Below, piece by piece: positions 1 to 11,300 of a stretch of DNA of 64,000 nt. The position numbers and the translations under genes are program-made. The stretch's first letter is position 1; each line of letters begins with the position of its first letter. The stretch comes from Salticus scenicus (taxonomy: Eukaryota; Arthropoda; Arachnida; Araneae; Salticidae). The notes beneath the pieces are model-generated. The model made no database searches. It had not been told where the DNA came from and saw only the letters and a program-made list of their open reading frames with translations. Location: the NCBI GenBank assembly GCA_963930645.1, contig OZ005648.1, positions 152,313,035 through 152,377,034 of the forward strand, written 5' to 3'.

Positions 1-960
1 CCTCTCAGAACTGTTGGAGCTAATATATTTTTTAATTAAATTTAAATAAATAGAAAAGGTGAAAGAGAAAACTTTCATTCAATAAATCCTTAATTTTAAA
101 AATTTAAATCTCAGTTGTTATTAATTTTATTTGTGACGGACTAGACTTTAAATTGCATTCTTGTCCAATTTTAATTACTTAATATTTATTTACCTTTATG
201 GATTTTGGTGTGCTAGTGTATCTGCATGTCTTTCTTATAAATAATACAGAATTTTTAATTTAAGAAAAATAATTCACACTTAATAAGGTAATAATATAGC
301 GTGAAAGACATGACAAATAACAGACACGATTTAAGTTATTCATTTTTATCACTCAATTGCTCTCAATTGAGTCATATCACTCAATTGATCATCATATCAC
401 TCAATTAAAACACATTTGAAGTTCAGAAATATTAATCTATATAAACAAGACTCTCACCTGATCTTTTTTAAGTTTTAAATTTTTAATAAATATAACGTGA
501 TAGATCTGACATATGTAAAATTTTAGAATTACCGTTTGCGTACTGAATTTTAAAACTAAATTTTCTTTTTTTTTAATTAATAATGTACAAAATAATAATA
601 ATAATAATAATAATAATGTTGAATGTGATACATTATTTGATAGTTTAATAAGTTTTATATTTAGAAAATTTAAAAATAATTGAATTAGTTGTAAAGTGAA
701 AAGTGGTCTTCTTGTTCACTCTCGACAGAATTAAACCCAATATGAAAATAAGTAACATACTGATTGACAAAGAATAATCTACTTCCTCGCTGCCCTTTCC
801 TCCTACTAAAGAAATATATGTAACACTTACTGATACTTTAAAAAAATTGCAACCCAGCCGTAAGTGACATTTTTATACCATGTTCAGATAGAAATACATT
901 TCATTTTGTTACCCCATGAGGATAAATTCCTATAACTCTAAAGTTTTTTTTTTTTTTCTT
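1..960. other. AT-rich DNA without a recognised gene
   Basis: No reading frame of interest and no recognisable element. It holds an (AAT)n tract at about 590-617 and three to four spaced copies of the short motif atcactcaattga at about 348-410. Confidence 0.7.
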
Positions 961-1232
961 TTAGGACAGAGGACCACTCAATCTGCGGATTTTTACGATA
1001 CCAGTTTTACAACAGTTGGACAATTATCGAAATCGAAAATTTATCGGAAATAGAATTGAATAATTTGAAAGCGATGTTATAACTTGGAAAAAGAAAAAAA
1101 AAAAAATTCCATCCTAAACTAAATCCTGCTTTTGCCAGAATTTCATCAAAATCATTTTTTTTTCCAGAGAAAAAGAAAAGAAAATGAATAATAATCAGTA
1201 TTGATACAAACACTATCGAAAAAGTTTAATGG
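961..1232 (+). repeat. Dispersed repeat R-A, copy 1
   Basis: Aligns in the same orientation with 49147-49478. Shared landmarks are ttaggacagagga, ggatttttacgatacc, a stretch on cgaaatcgaaaatttatcg, ttgaaagcgatgttataa, tgcttttgccagaatttc and tatcgaaaaagttt. Several A and T runs inside differ in length between copies. There is no coding capacity. It may be a non-autonomous element or part of a larger one, but no terminal repeats are evident. Confidence 0.75.
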
Positions 1233-1244
1233 ATCTAGGTTAAT

Positions 1245-1320
1245 GCTATACAGTTTGTACTGTGGATTTTCTGTTGACGGCTATTATTGAAGCTGTGTTG
1301 TGTTTATATTAAACATATCT
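1245..1320 (+). repeat. Short repeat R-B, also found in the LTR-like block at 5.5 kb
   Basis: The stretch from acagtttgtactgt through ttctgttgacggct to gaagctgtgtt matches 5477-5525 with few changes. The second copy lies just downstream of a TATA/initiator pair, so this fragment may be the transcribed part of the same LTR-like repeat. Confidence 0.5.
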
Positions 1321-1329
1321 TCGTGGTGT

Positions 1330-1552
1330 AAGTGTTAGGGCCGATTGACAACATGAGGGTCCTACGCGTGGGGGGAAATATCTTTCCGGGGGGGAAGGGG
1401 TTTACATACTAAGAAGCCCCAGACTGTATTCACGCGGGTTTCGGAGAAAACCATAGAAAACTCCGAACGGCTAGATCAACGAGCGCGACCTGGGATCAAA
1501 CCCGGAACTTTTAGTCTTCCAGCTTTGATAGCAGAACCGCTTGAACTGAAAT
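1330..1552 (-). repeat. tRNA-derived SINE, family 1, copy a
   Basis: Read on the minus strand it starts with a tRNA-like head (agcggttctgct, B-box region gggtttgatccc) followed by a body with the family signature ttttctccgaaac. Compare the better copy at 16770-16967. The A box is degraded and the 3' part holds runs of G. It is probably an old copy. Confidence 0.7.
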
Positions 1553-2005
1553 ATTTAAAAGTCTAAATTGATTAAAAGTTGAAAATTAAAAGTGCAAACT
1601 ATAATAATTAAGCAATCTCAACAAAATTAGTTATTAAAAAGTATGTTTTAAATAAATAAATTTGTTTTCTTTAATTAGAATATTTTATTAAATATTTTTT
1701 AAACAGCTTTTCTTTATCTCTATATATTAAAAAAATGTTACTGTCTCTGGCGTCAAATTTTTTTTTGTCAGCGACAGTATCTTCTAGCGGAGGCAGGGTC
1801 CTTCGCGTAATGAGAGGTATCAATGTGTTCCGAATACTCCAAGTAAGACATTTCAGATGCTTAGAAATTTCTATCATTTTAATTAAAGAAGTTATTAACT
1901 AAAAACGACAAGTTTATAAAGGTACTCAGTTTGCCATTTTTAAGAAAGTTTCTCAGAGTGACGTTGTTCTTCTGTCATGAAGTCATTTTACACGGGGTTG
2001 CACGT

Positions 2006-2327
2006 AGGTAGATAGGTTCGATTTAACGTCGCACCAGTACTACGCTATGGGTAATTGGCGACTGTCTTTGACGCACCCCTAGAGATGTTCCGGTCACATG
2101 CCATCAAAATTTTGATCCTTCCCGCAAGAATCCCCCCCCCCCCCCGCTTTGGGGATCCCCAGAGGTATAGTGCGGGTGGGAACATGGAGGACTTCGCGGT
2201 CACGACAGATTTTATGTGCACCAGCCACGATTTGTGTACACGACGGTCTTTGGCCGGCTCAAGTATCGAATCGGCAGTCTTCCAATTACGTGCTCGGCGC
2301 TTTACAGACTAGGGTACCGCGGCCCGA
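2006..2327 (-). repeat. tRNA-derived SINE, family 2, nested in H1 copy 1 (distal)
   Basis: On the minus strand the head is ggccgcggtaccctagtctg, then a degenerate B box (ccgattcgata) and the family body ggccaaagaccgtcgtgtac. The tail is a TACC-rich microsatellite. A C15 run at 2131-2145 lies in the body. The sister SINE in the other Helitron copy is 52846-53182. Confidence 0.9.
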
Positions 2328-2430
2328 AACCATGGATGTAAAAAAGAAAGAATATAAATATCAACTTTTTTTCTCTACTTTTAGAAAATTAATTTTCTTA
2401 CACGGGAAAATTAAAGTATGATCCATGGTT

Positions 2431-2744
2431 GTAGGTAGTAAGTAATTAGGTAGGTTGTGTTTGACGTCGCACCATTACTGCGCTATGGATAATTGCGACG
2501 GTCTGGGACGCACCCCTACGGTTGTTCCGGAGACATGTCACGACACCACAATTTTGGTCCAACACGATGGGGATGGTCCCCCGCTTCGGTGACCCCCAGA
2601 GGTATAATTTTGATGGGAACATGGAGAATATTGCAGCCACGACATATTTTACGTGCACTGGCCACCATTAGTGTACACGACGGTCTTTGGCCGGCTCGAG
2701 AATCGAACACGCAATCTTCTAATTACGAAGGGGTACCGCGGTCC
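2431..2744 (-). repeat. tRNA-derived SINE, family 2, nested in H1 copy 1 (proximal)
   Basis: Same family and orientation as the previous entry. The minus-strand head is ccgcggtacccc and the body again carries ggccaaagaccgtcgtgta. The tail faces 2431 with the TACC-rich end. The sister copy in the opposite Helitron is 52415-52733. Confidence 0.9.
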
Positions 2745-2999
2745 GGATGTAAGGTTGTAAAAAATAAATAAAAAAGGGTCATATACTAAAGTTGTAATGC
2801 AAAATGGTCTAGATATTATGAATTTCTTTCTATTAAAAATATATATAAATATTAAATATTTCAATTTGATATTGATATGAGGATTTCCATAATAATTTTC
2901 TGCTTTTGTCTTGTAATATGCACTATTAATATTCCTTTTCAGTGAAAGAAAACAGCGAAGGGAATAGGTGGGCAGAGCTTTGCATGTGTTTATGAGTAA

Positions 3000-3076
3000 A
3001 GTGAGTCGGGGGGGGGGGAGGCGAAGCCTCCCTCGGGGGTTGGTGAGCGGAGCGTGCAGGGGGCAGAGTCCCCTAG
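3000..3076 (+). other. Helitron 3' terminal structure
   Basis: A G10 run, then gaggcgaagcctccctc (imperfect hairpin), then gagcggagcgtgc (near-palindromic), then the terminal ggggcagagtcccc hairpin ending in CTAG. These stacked GC-rich palindromes stand out sharply from the AT-rich surroundings and are kept in the copy at 52097-52170. Confidence 0.7.
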
Positions 3077-3157
3077 TATATAAAAAATAATAATAATTAA
3101 TAATCTTCTAATATTAAAAGTATTTTAAAACAAATATTTCTCTTAAAAACCGAAACA

Positions 3158-3262
3158 ATAGTAAGTAGGGTAAGTAGGATAATTAATACGGTAGAATACG
3201 GTAGGATAATTAATACGGTAGGGTAAGTAGGATAAGGTAAGTAGGATTTAAGTAGGGTAAGC
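3158..3262. repeat. Minisatellite built on ggtaagtagg
   Basis: About ten imperfect units of 9 to 11 bp (gtaagtaggat, ggtaagtag, aatacggtag). The open frame on the minus strand here is only a by-product. Confidence 0.75.
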
Positions 3263-3355
3263 GGAAAAGAAAAGGCACCCGGAAGAAAAGTCACCGAAAT
3301 GAATTTCGGTCGTCTTCATAAATGAAATACAGCTTTTTAATAACTTTTAGTGGTA

Positions 3356-3970
3356 CAGTAGAACTTGGACAATTCGAAGTTGAAGGAACCAGAGAAAAAT
3401 TCGAAATATCCAAAAATTCGAATTACATATACTATTTTGTCAAAAAAAAGAGGTATATTAAAAATTTGAACTTTATGATCAAAGATTTAACACATAAACT
3501 TTATTTCTAAGAAAACTGCTACTCCCCCCCTCCCCCCATTAAATCAATATTTTTTACGAGCTTAATTATTCAACACTTTTTAAAAAATAGTCATATATAT
3601 ATATTTTTTTTTTCTTCTTTAAGTACAATCTTCGTGTCATAGCATATGGCTTTATACAAAAATAGAATCTACTAAATTAGACATGACTTTCAATTAAAAA
3701 AAACCTCGAAGTTCATGTACCATATCTTCTGATGCACTATAGCTAGGGGCTTCTCTTGTATTTCCTATCCTTCTTTTGAAAGACTATATAATGTACTTTA
3801 GCTGAGAAAAATCTCGGGAACAAATTTTAGAGAAATATTTTAAAGGTAATCGTATGAAAATTTTGAATTATTCAAAATAGAATTAGAATTATCCACGATT
3901 TTTCAACATTATTTTAACATAAAATTCAAGGGACGAAGTAAAATGTTCGAATTATCCAGAATTTCAAATT
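3356..3970. mobile_element. pogo/Tigger-like remnant
   Basis: Preceded by TA at 3354-3355, it begins CAGTAGAACTTGGACAATTC, which resembles the CAGTAGAACCTCGATAATTC type of terminus known from pogo/Tigger elements and their MITEs. The internal half-palindromes attcgaa and ttcgaattatcc recur near both ends (3370-3430 and 3860-3970). The right terminus is eroded. The 62-codon frame starting at 3322 lies across the left end and is not a gene. Confidence 0.6.
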
Positions 3971-4640
3971 AAACAAGTTCCTTTGCTTAACATGCTATCG
4001 TCACACAAATTCGTTCACAAATATTACGGGGTCTATATTAACGTATCCTAAAGTTATAGGTCACTTCGTTCAGTTAACAATACAGGGTGATCCCAAATAT
4101 TATTGATTTTGGTTAATTTGTTACCAGCCCCCTAAATCTTGTCTTAAACCAATCGTCGCTGAAAAACATGAGGAGGACATACTTCATCTGTCCAACGACA
4201 TAGTGATCTCTTTTTCGGTTGTTTCTTACCCCTTGTTTATTTTATTTTATATATTTATATATTTATTTATTTATTTTTATTTTCTATTTTTTGTATTTTT
4301 ATTTGTTATTTTTTAAAGCAAAAATCTTAGGAGATATCCTTTATTTTATTTTATTTTATTTTATTAATTTTATTAATTTTTTAACATAAGAGATTTAAAA
4401 AATCAGTTTTTAAAATTGAATTTCAGGTATTGATGTTTTTACATTTTAAAGTAAGACATTTCATTAAGATATAAAGGGACATAAAGATACGACATTTTGC
4501 TAACCCCCCCCCTTTTTTTTTTCTTTTTGAAGTGAGGATGTTCCCTTGAATGTTTTTAATATATTTTTGAATATAATTTGTAAATATGTTGCAAAAACTT
4601 TTGATTTCAAGTGTATTTTAAGCTTTTCAAACATGTGGGG
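3971..4640. other. AT-rich DNA with a possible mariner-type end
   Basis: No gene. The motif tacagggtgatcccaaa at 4082 resembles the end of some mariner-like elements, but no partner terminus was found. Short TTTTA repeats lie at about 4230-4380. A C9 run is at 4504-4512. Confidence 0.4.
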
Positions 4641-4642
4641 CT

Positions 4643-4750
4643 TTTGTCCGGAATGGATTTTGCCCGCATGAGACTTTGTACGGAGTGCATCTTGTCCGGG
4701 ATGGATATTGTCCGGAGGGGACTTTGTCCGAGGGAATTTTGTCCGCGTCC
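4643..4750. repeat. 16 bp tandem array, seven units
   Basis: The core gtccg (with variants gcccg and gtacg) starts at 4646, 4662, 4678, 4694, 4710, 4726 and 4741, so the period is 16 bp with one step of 15. The unit is roughly tttgtccggaatggat. The 123-codon minus frame over this region is explained by the array. Confidence 0.85.
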
Positions 4751-4960
4751 CGCTAAAGCGGAACAATGATAGCAAAATAATAATATTGCAATAATAACAA
4801 AAAATGGTGAGCAAGCTAAAACTAGTGGATTTGCAGATCAGGAGCCTCAACATCCTATTTGTATCAGACATTATTCAATAGGTCATTTTTATTTATTCCT
4901 TATTATATAATAGTATATATTGATTCGATCGACTTGTTACCATAATCAGATACATTCCTG

Positions 4961-4990
4961 AGGGGGGCTGGCGCCCCCCTCAACCCCCCG
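4961..4990. repeat. GC-rich hairpin motif shared with 38.57 kb
   Basis: gaggggggctggcgcccccctc followed by aacccccc. Nearly the same block occurs at 38573-38602, while the flanks differ. It looks like the terminal hairpin of a mobile element, perhaps Helitron-like, without a clear CTAG. Confidence 0.5.
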
Positions 4991-5199
4991 CTGTATCTCT
5001 CTTTGTATACCTATTTGTATATCATATAAAGCGTTACGGAATTGTAAATAATTGCATTTATTTTTTGTATAAATTCTTTCACAGACGTTTAGTAAAGTTG
5101 ATAAAATGCTAATTTTGTGCATTTCTAGTCGTTTTAGCATTAAAATAGCCTAATTTTCCCTTAAAAACACTTAAAAAAAGCTCCAATAAGGGAAGAAAT

Positions 5200-5600
5200 G
5201 GATTTGGCGCCAAATTTGGCGACTGTTTCCCTCCTTGGCGATTTTTTGGCGACCTTGGCGAGAAAATCCTTATAAGGGATATACCAAATATGAAAGCTCT
5301 AATCTCATTGGCTGATGAGATACGAGAATTTTCCACAACAGACTGTGTTCGATAGAAAAGTATAAAAGGAGCATTTTTTCGCCAAGGCGGTCAGTCTCAG
5401 ATCTGTGTCAGTTTCGGCAAATGCTTGCTTTACTTTGAGCCTCTTTGGATGAGATTTGCTTTATGTGTTATAACTAAACAGTTTGTGCTGTTGTTTTTCT
5501 GTTAACGGCTGTTGTTTAAGCTGTGTTTACTGGTTGAATTGAAGCTGATGCTTGGTTTATAGACCTGTATTGTTCTGGAACTTTCTGTGAATAAATCACT
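5200..5600 (+). promoter_or_regulatory. LTR-like block with TATA box and initiator
   Basis: TATAAAAGG at 5361 is followed 32 nt later by the A of TCAGTC (5391-5396), which matches the spacing of arthropod TATA/initiator promoters. A polyadenylation signal AATAAA lies about 200 nt further on (5591). The downstream part (5477-5525) recurs at 1245-1320, so this is a repeat and most likely an LTR remnant or solo LTR. Upstream, ttggcgac-like words repeat at 5211-5262. No gag or pol frame and no clear TG...CA ends were found. Confidence 0.4.
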
Positions 5601-6048
5601 GAATTTTTGCAAGTTTCGCCTTTCATTCTCGGATAACTTACGAACCTCCAAGAACGCAAAAATATGTATTCTTAATAAACAACGGTCTTGTAGTATTTCC
5701 CTGAAATTCATAAATACCAAATTTCATAACTACCAAATTTCATACAAAAAAAATTACATAGCATATCGGAAATATTTCGCGTGACCTTTAAACTAATTTC
5801 CAATTCTATGCCCACAATTTTCAACAGGGAAACATGCTTTTAAAATTCTAATAAAATTTCATTATATTTGATGGGGCATAACTGTGATAAAATAAACTTT
5901 TAAGAAATACCGACTATAGACCGTAATAGTGCGGAATTCTTTTATGTATCCCGGAAAAGTAGCCACAGTTATTATAAACGCCAATATTAAGAATAAACCT
6001 AATTAATTATAATTAATTATTTTTTTTAACTAATTTGATAGAAAAACT
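5600..6048. other. AT-rich DNA without a recognised gene
   Basis: No element recognised. Short open frames here lack any family resemblance. Confidence 0.6.
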
Positions 6049-6250
6049 TTGGCGTGTCCCTGTACACGAATTACAAATGGAATACACACCTAAAACTATA
6101 CAGCTAATTCCGTTGGGTTCATGAATATGTGTACCAAATAGCAAGTCAATAGCGTGAATTTTGTGGCCGCCATCGCGTGACAGACAGACAAGACACAGAC
6201 AGAGCCCAAAACCGTTTTAAGTCTCAACAGAGGGCCTCCACTGACGTTTC
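6049..6250 (+). repeat. Fragment of a dispersed repeat with gtgtccctgtacacg
   Basis: The phrase gtgtccctgtacacgaa followed by a gacagacagacaagac tract is shared in form with 39290-39480, 48760-48880 and 59380-59550. These are probably diverged 3' parts of non-LTR retrotransposons (family R-G). Confidence 0.5.
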
Positions 6251-6899
6251 GGCAATGATTTACCGGCCATTCACGAATATTTTACAATTTCAATTTTAAG
6301 ATTATAAAACACCTATCTAAACTTAATTCATTTTGAATTACTGAAATGCATATAGAATAATAAAATTCAACAGTGGTGCAATTCTTTTTTATGTGTAACT
6401 GATTGGTAAACTTATTTTTATTTTATTTTATTTTACTTTATATTTATTTTGCTTTTGTATTTATTTATTTTCTTTCTTTCTTTCTTTCTTATTATTTCTT
6501 AATAATTTGCAACGAGAGCATAAGTATTAGTTCCCCATCATATTACGGGGAAATCATATTCGTGAAAATATATTCGACTTCGGTTTTTGACGTTTTTAAA
6601 AGTTTTGAAGTATAAGGAAATTAAATAAAATTTCAAAATCGTTATTGTATTCGTCGGTAGCTTTGTCAATTTGTTAGTTAGTTATACTGTATAGAAAATA
6701 TCTCAAACACGAATAGTCGTAAAATATGGTCAGACCAGTTTTAAAATATCTCTAACAATACCTTCAAGAACTTCTTCCCCACCCCACCCAACATTTGATT
6801 TTAATTTTGAAAATTTCATCACATGTTCAAAAGTTGTAATTTTTCAAATTATAATATTTCGAAGTTAAAGTTATTTATTTTCACGAAAATTAAACTTAT

Positions 6900-6935
<36 letters not shown>

Positions 6936-7664
6936 AACATGCGTAGTAAAATGGCCAGCCAAATAAAAGGACAGGTACATATACGGCACTGTACGCTTTT
7001 TCAGTTTCGAAAGGGTAATTATGTACAGTCGGCAAAAAAAAAAAAAAAAAAATATTGACGCACACATCCATATTTTTCTCATTTTTATTTATCCAAATTA
7101 ATATACGATTGATGAAATAGTCGAAACATTTTTTTAAGTTATTTCTAGCGATGAAGACGATAGCGAGAAATTAATTTACTCATCTTTGGAAGGGGAATTA
7201 ATATAAATAATGTTGAAACTCTCAGGAAATATTTTATGTCGTTCGACGTACGAGGAAATATTTTTTGAATTAAATTCGATAAATTATGATTTGCATCATA
7301 CTCAGCATGGCCAACATCCCTTTCTCAAACGTTAAAATCTTTAAGAATAATATAATTAACTGTTGTTTATGCATATTCAATCAAGAGAATAATATATTAA
7401 TTTAATGAAGATAGGTTTTAATGAATAAATGACAATCAACGGAGTTTAAATTCGAATTAAAGTTATATTTTTTTTCCGATTTTCTATATTTTTAATATCT
7501 ATGTGTGTATAAAATAGCAATTTATCAGTGAAAAATTACTATTTTTATTTTATCTTTTTAAGTTATTTAAAATTTTATTTGAAAAGTATTTTTAGCGAAC
7601 AGATGAAAAGAAAACCATGCAATGTATTAGATTTTTTATATCTCTCTTTATTATGTAATAGTGT

Positions 7665-7703
<39 letters not shown>

Positions 7704-9454
7704 GGTTTGTACAATTTTTATTTATTTATTTATTCATTTAATTGATTTATTTGTTTCTTTACGAAAGGTCCCTTGAAAAATGCATAAACGATGCTTCATT
7801 GTATATAATATTGTATACTTTTTTTTTTTTTTCGAGTGCGTACATGTAAAGTATTTTGTCATTTACAGTATACATCGTTTCTCAAGATAATATTGTTTCT
7901 CCTCCCGCCTCAACCCCTCGGGTTGCTACAGATGTTTGTCGGACAAATCAAAGAGTGGCCAAGGTCAAATTCCAAACTTATTGATAAACCCCCTTCGAAA
8001 AATTATCTTTTTCTGTGCACACACAACGAAAACGAAGAGAAGGGAAAATATCCTGAAATCTGAAGGGAAAAAAAAAATGTAATTTCAAAAGCAATTTCAC
8101 CCCCCCCTTTTTTATACATGTTTTCGTTTAATTTAATTTAAAATTGTCTACATCAGTAAAATGAATAATAATAATGATAATAAGCAAGGGGGAAAAAAAG
8201 CGAGAAATACTCGAAAGATTTGATTAATTAACTTAGTAACCTAAAGGCTATAATATAAAAAACTCTATCGTTTGGTTTAAAAGAAAATTTGAGACTATTT
8301 ACAAGTTGAGTAATTTTAAATATTTCAACAATTGTATTGAGTAAGATTTTATAATATTTAAAAACACCCATTAAAATTATTTTCAGTTTGATACTATACT
8401 TTAACTATTATATTAAAATCTTCGTACTTAAAAAAAATAATAAAATAAATAAATAATACAGTGATATTAATTTAAACTTGTGTTACGTATCAACTACATT
8501 TATAACCACCATTTTAAAGCTGAAATCATTATTTACATTCATAAATTTTAACATGTCGTATATTAATAATAAAGTTGTTTTATACTTCATTTCAAATAAG
8601 TTTTCAGAATGAAATATACATATATTCATTTATTCATATGATATTTTTATTTCTTCCTTTGAAATGTTTGAAACAGTTTCCAGATATAATAATAATAACA
8701 TATCATTATAAATAAGTGATAAATACCAGGAAGGAAGACTGAATTCATGAATAAATAATTACATATGGAAATGAAGCATTATACAACAAAAGATACTGGA
8801 AAAATTGACACAAAAATTAATAATGAAAAATAATATTGTATTATTCAAAAACTGCTCTGTCTTTATTAAAGGCAATTACAGCAACAAGGTAATAAAAACT
8901 GAGTTGTTTCTGAGACAGCAATATATGAGATCATGTAAAATCACTACCACTTCATCAAAAACTCAAAGATTACGACAGTGAATTTAAAGACATTTAAGAT
9001 GGGGCGAAAAAAAAAAAAAAAAAACCCCAACATCATCTTTTTTTATTTTCATTTACTGAAGTAAAAATAATTTAATAGTATTATGCGCGATACAATATTA
9101 ATGTAAGAGACTACATTGAACTTTAACATTGCGATAAAAGCAACAAACATTTAGACTGATAATCAATAAATATAATTAAGCAGAGAAAAACATAAAATTT
9201 TCTACTATAGAACTATAGAAGTAGTTACTGTACAACAACCATTTTCAATTGGATATGTCCAATATTTAGAAATGAGTTGGATAATTTTAAAGATATCAAT
9301 AATTCCATTAGGTAATATATCACATCATTTAATAATACTAATTAATACTAATATTAAATAATATTTATATTCACAATGTCTTTCAGTTTCTTTTTTGGTT
9401 TTTTCCACTTCATAAGTTTGTTTATAAGTTGTTTTTTCCACATATTGTTTGCAA
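6251..9454. other. AT-rich DNA, microsatellites and homopolymers
   Basis: No gene seen. A T-rich stretch is at 6400-6490, A or T runs at about 6920 and 7036-7052, and an A30 run at 7671-7700. A small acidic frame at 7145-7207 (SSDEDDSEKL) is only 20 codons and is not supported as an exon. Confidence 0.6.
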
Positions 9455-9680
9455 TTATTTTTAAGTCTTTTAGGTGACCTCGGGCATTGCATATTGTAAA
9501 GTTTTAGCAGTTTGCATACAGCATGACAGAAAGATCACCTAATTTGCATACAACATTCATTCAATGCACTTGAAAAAGTGGTGAATTTGTATGCTTGAAT
9601 TTCAGGTTGCTTATTTTTTCTTTTCGTCAACTTCCTTCATTTTTTATAGTTCTTCATGTGATACTTGGTTTCATATTATG
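9455..9680 (+). repeat. Dispersed repeat R-C, copy 1
   Basis: Matches 20812-21035 in the same orientation over about 225 bp. Landmarks are ttttaggtgacctcgggcat, tagcagtttgcatacagcat, caacattcattcaatgc, ttttcgtcaactt and gttcttcatgtgatacttgg. It is more conserved than the DNA around it. There is no open frame in common. Confidence 0.8.
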
Positions 9681-11100
9681 CAATGTTTGAAAGGGTTTTC
9701 AATATGTATATATATATTTAATTAGAAAAATTAGCAAAAACTGTTTTAAGCTATATTTTTCAGTTATATTTTTTCATAATTGTATCACTGTATTGAAAGT
9801 GTTTTCTTAATATTTGAAACGTGTATAATGATTTATTGTGCAAATTTATAAAATTGCTTATTGCAGGAAAATATTTTAAAACAAAGGAATGTGTCAAGAA
9901 TGTTTTCATTCAATATCATTTATAATTCTCAGTGTGCTAAATAAAACGATAATCATAAAAATTCTCTAAAAGAAAGCGAGAAAAAATAATAATAATCATT
10001 ATTTAATTAAAAGTTTTGGACGGGTTAAACAAATCTGAACTTTTAAACGGCTTTGATACGCCTATAAAACATTAATGAGTTTGGCAGAGACGAGAACAAT
10101 TGTAAATAATGATGGAAAATGACAGAAAATGAAAATTATTTAATTATTTAAGGGAAAGTAATTTTTACATAGTTTTTAATAACATTTCTTTCCCATAAAC
10201 ATAGTGTAAAATAAAAAGATTCCTTTCTCAGAGTTCACTACCTGTTTCCGATTTTTAAAAAAACTTTTCAAAATAATGAAAAAATATAGTATCTGTTTTA
10301 AATATCTGGGTTTAAGAGAGCATAGGAAAAAAAAAAAAAGAGGGGGGGGGACTTTTTATGACTTATTACTGATTTTAAAGAAACTTTGCATATTATAATA
10401 ATTATTAACTGACAGAAAACACAGTAGAATTATTGTATACTTGGGTAGTAGGGTAGGAGGGAGGGAGCTGCTATAAGTGTTTTTTTTTTTTTTTTTTTTT
10501 TTTTCTTTTTAAATTTCAATCAAATTTTGTATAATTTTTACATAGTAATTTACAAAATACATTGGTATAATTAAATTTATACGGAAGGGTCTTGGGGAAG
10601 AGCAAGTAGGAAATTGATTCTTTTTTTTTTTTAACTTTATTTTGCGATTTCTATCAAACTCTGTACCTGGAATTATTACTTACTAATTCAGAAATAAAAA
10701 GTGCACTATCGGCTAAATATATTTAGGAGAGATAGGGCTGGAGGGGCGGAAAAGAAAAGAATGATTTTTATTTTATATTAAGTTTTACTAATTTTAACGA
10801 AATAAGAAAAATCGCTCCAAAGTGAGGTTTAAGAGGTGAAGCTGACAAGGAATATAAAAAATATGTTTTGCAATTTTTTTCCCCCTGCCTAAATGAAACA
10901 TTGTGTAGAAAGAAAAAAAGAAAGAGATTGTTAGATATATAAGAAAGAATTGGAGGGGGGGGTGCTTTATATATTTGTTTGACTGATTTCTATATAGTTT
11001 TATATAATTATCATCAAGCTATGTGAAAAAACACTCTAAATATAAAAGAGGATCAGAAGAAAGTGATATAAAAACAATATCTTTCTTTTCCACCACCTCC
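9681..11100. repeat. Degenerate AT-rich repeats with G-rich punctuation
   Basis: From about 10200, G-rich words (gaggggggggac, gggagggagctg, gggtcttggggaag, ggctggaggggcgg, ggagggggggtgc) alternate with AT-rich stretches that include versions of gatttctatcaaactttgta. This resembles an old tandem array with a period of 110-150 bp, but it is too decayed for me to set units. T24 at 10481-10504. Confidence 0.4.
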
Positions 11101-11103
11101 CTG

Positions 11104-11300
11104 GCAGCACCAATGGCCGAGGAGTTCTGCACTAAAATCTGGTAAATGAAAAATGCAGGATTTAATCTCAGCTCACATTCATCGACCTAGCCATTAGGAG
11201 TTTTCCATGGCTTTCTCTGAAACTCGCGTAAATATGCTTAGAACACCTTAGAAAGACCCTTGAAGGGCTTTCCCTCTATAGGTCCAGTGGACGGAATTTA
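11104..11300 (+). repeat. tRNA-derived SINE, family 1, copy c
   Basis: Head with A-box-like aatggccgaggagttctgc, a decayed B box (ggatttaatctc), then the body gttttccatggctttctctg and a tail near ttagaaagacccttg. Same family as 16770-16967 but on the plus strand. Confidence 0.75.

Larger units (their letters stand above)
1717..3076 (+). mobile_element. Helitron-like non-autonomous element H1, copy 1
   Basis: The 5' end is TCTCTATATATTAAAA just after a host A at 1716. The 3' end is a GC-rich hairpin (ggggcagagtcccc) that runs into CTAG, followed by a host T at 3077. The whole 1.36 kb matches 52097-53479 in reverse orientation, including both nested SINEs. There is no Rep or helicase frame inside. 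TC start, hairpin, CTRR end and A|T insertion are Helitron hallmarks. The hairpin touches the CTAG instead of lying about 10 nt upstream, so this is a variant end, and a Helentron-type relative is possible. Confidence 0.85.

Noticed and set aside
4500..4871. 123-codon minus-strand frame
   Set aside because: It spans a homopolymer and the 16 bp array; its central part follows the repeat and it has no domain.
7145..7207. Acidic mini-exon (SSDEDDSEKL)
   Set aside because: Only about 20 codons between stops, with no clear splice signals or partner exons.
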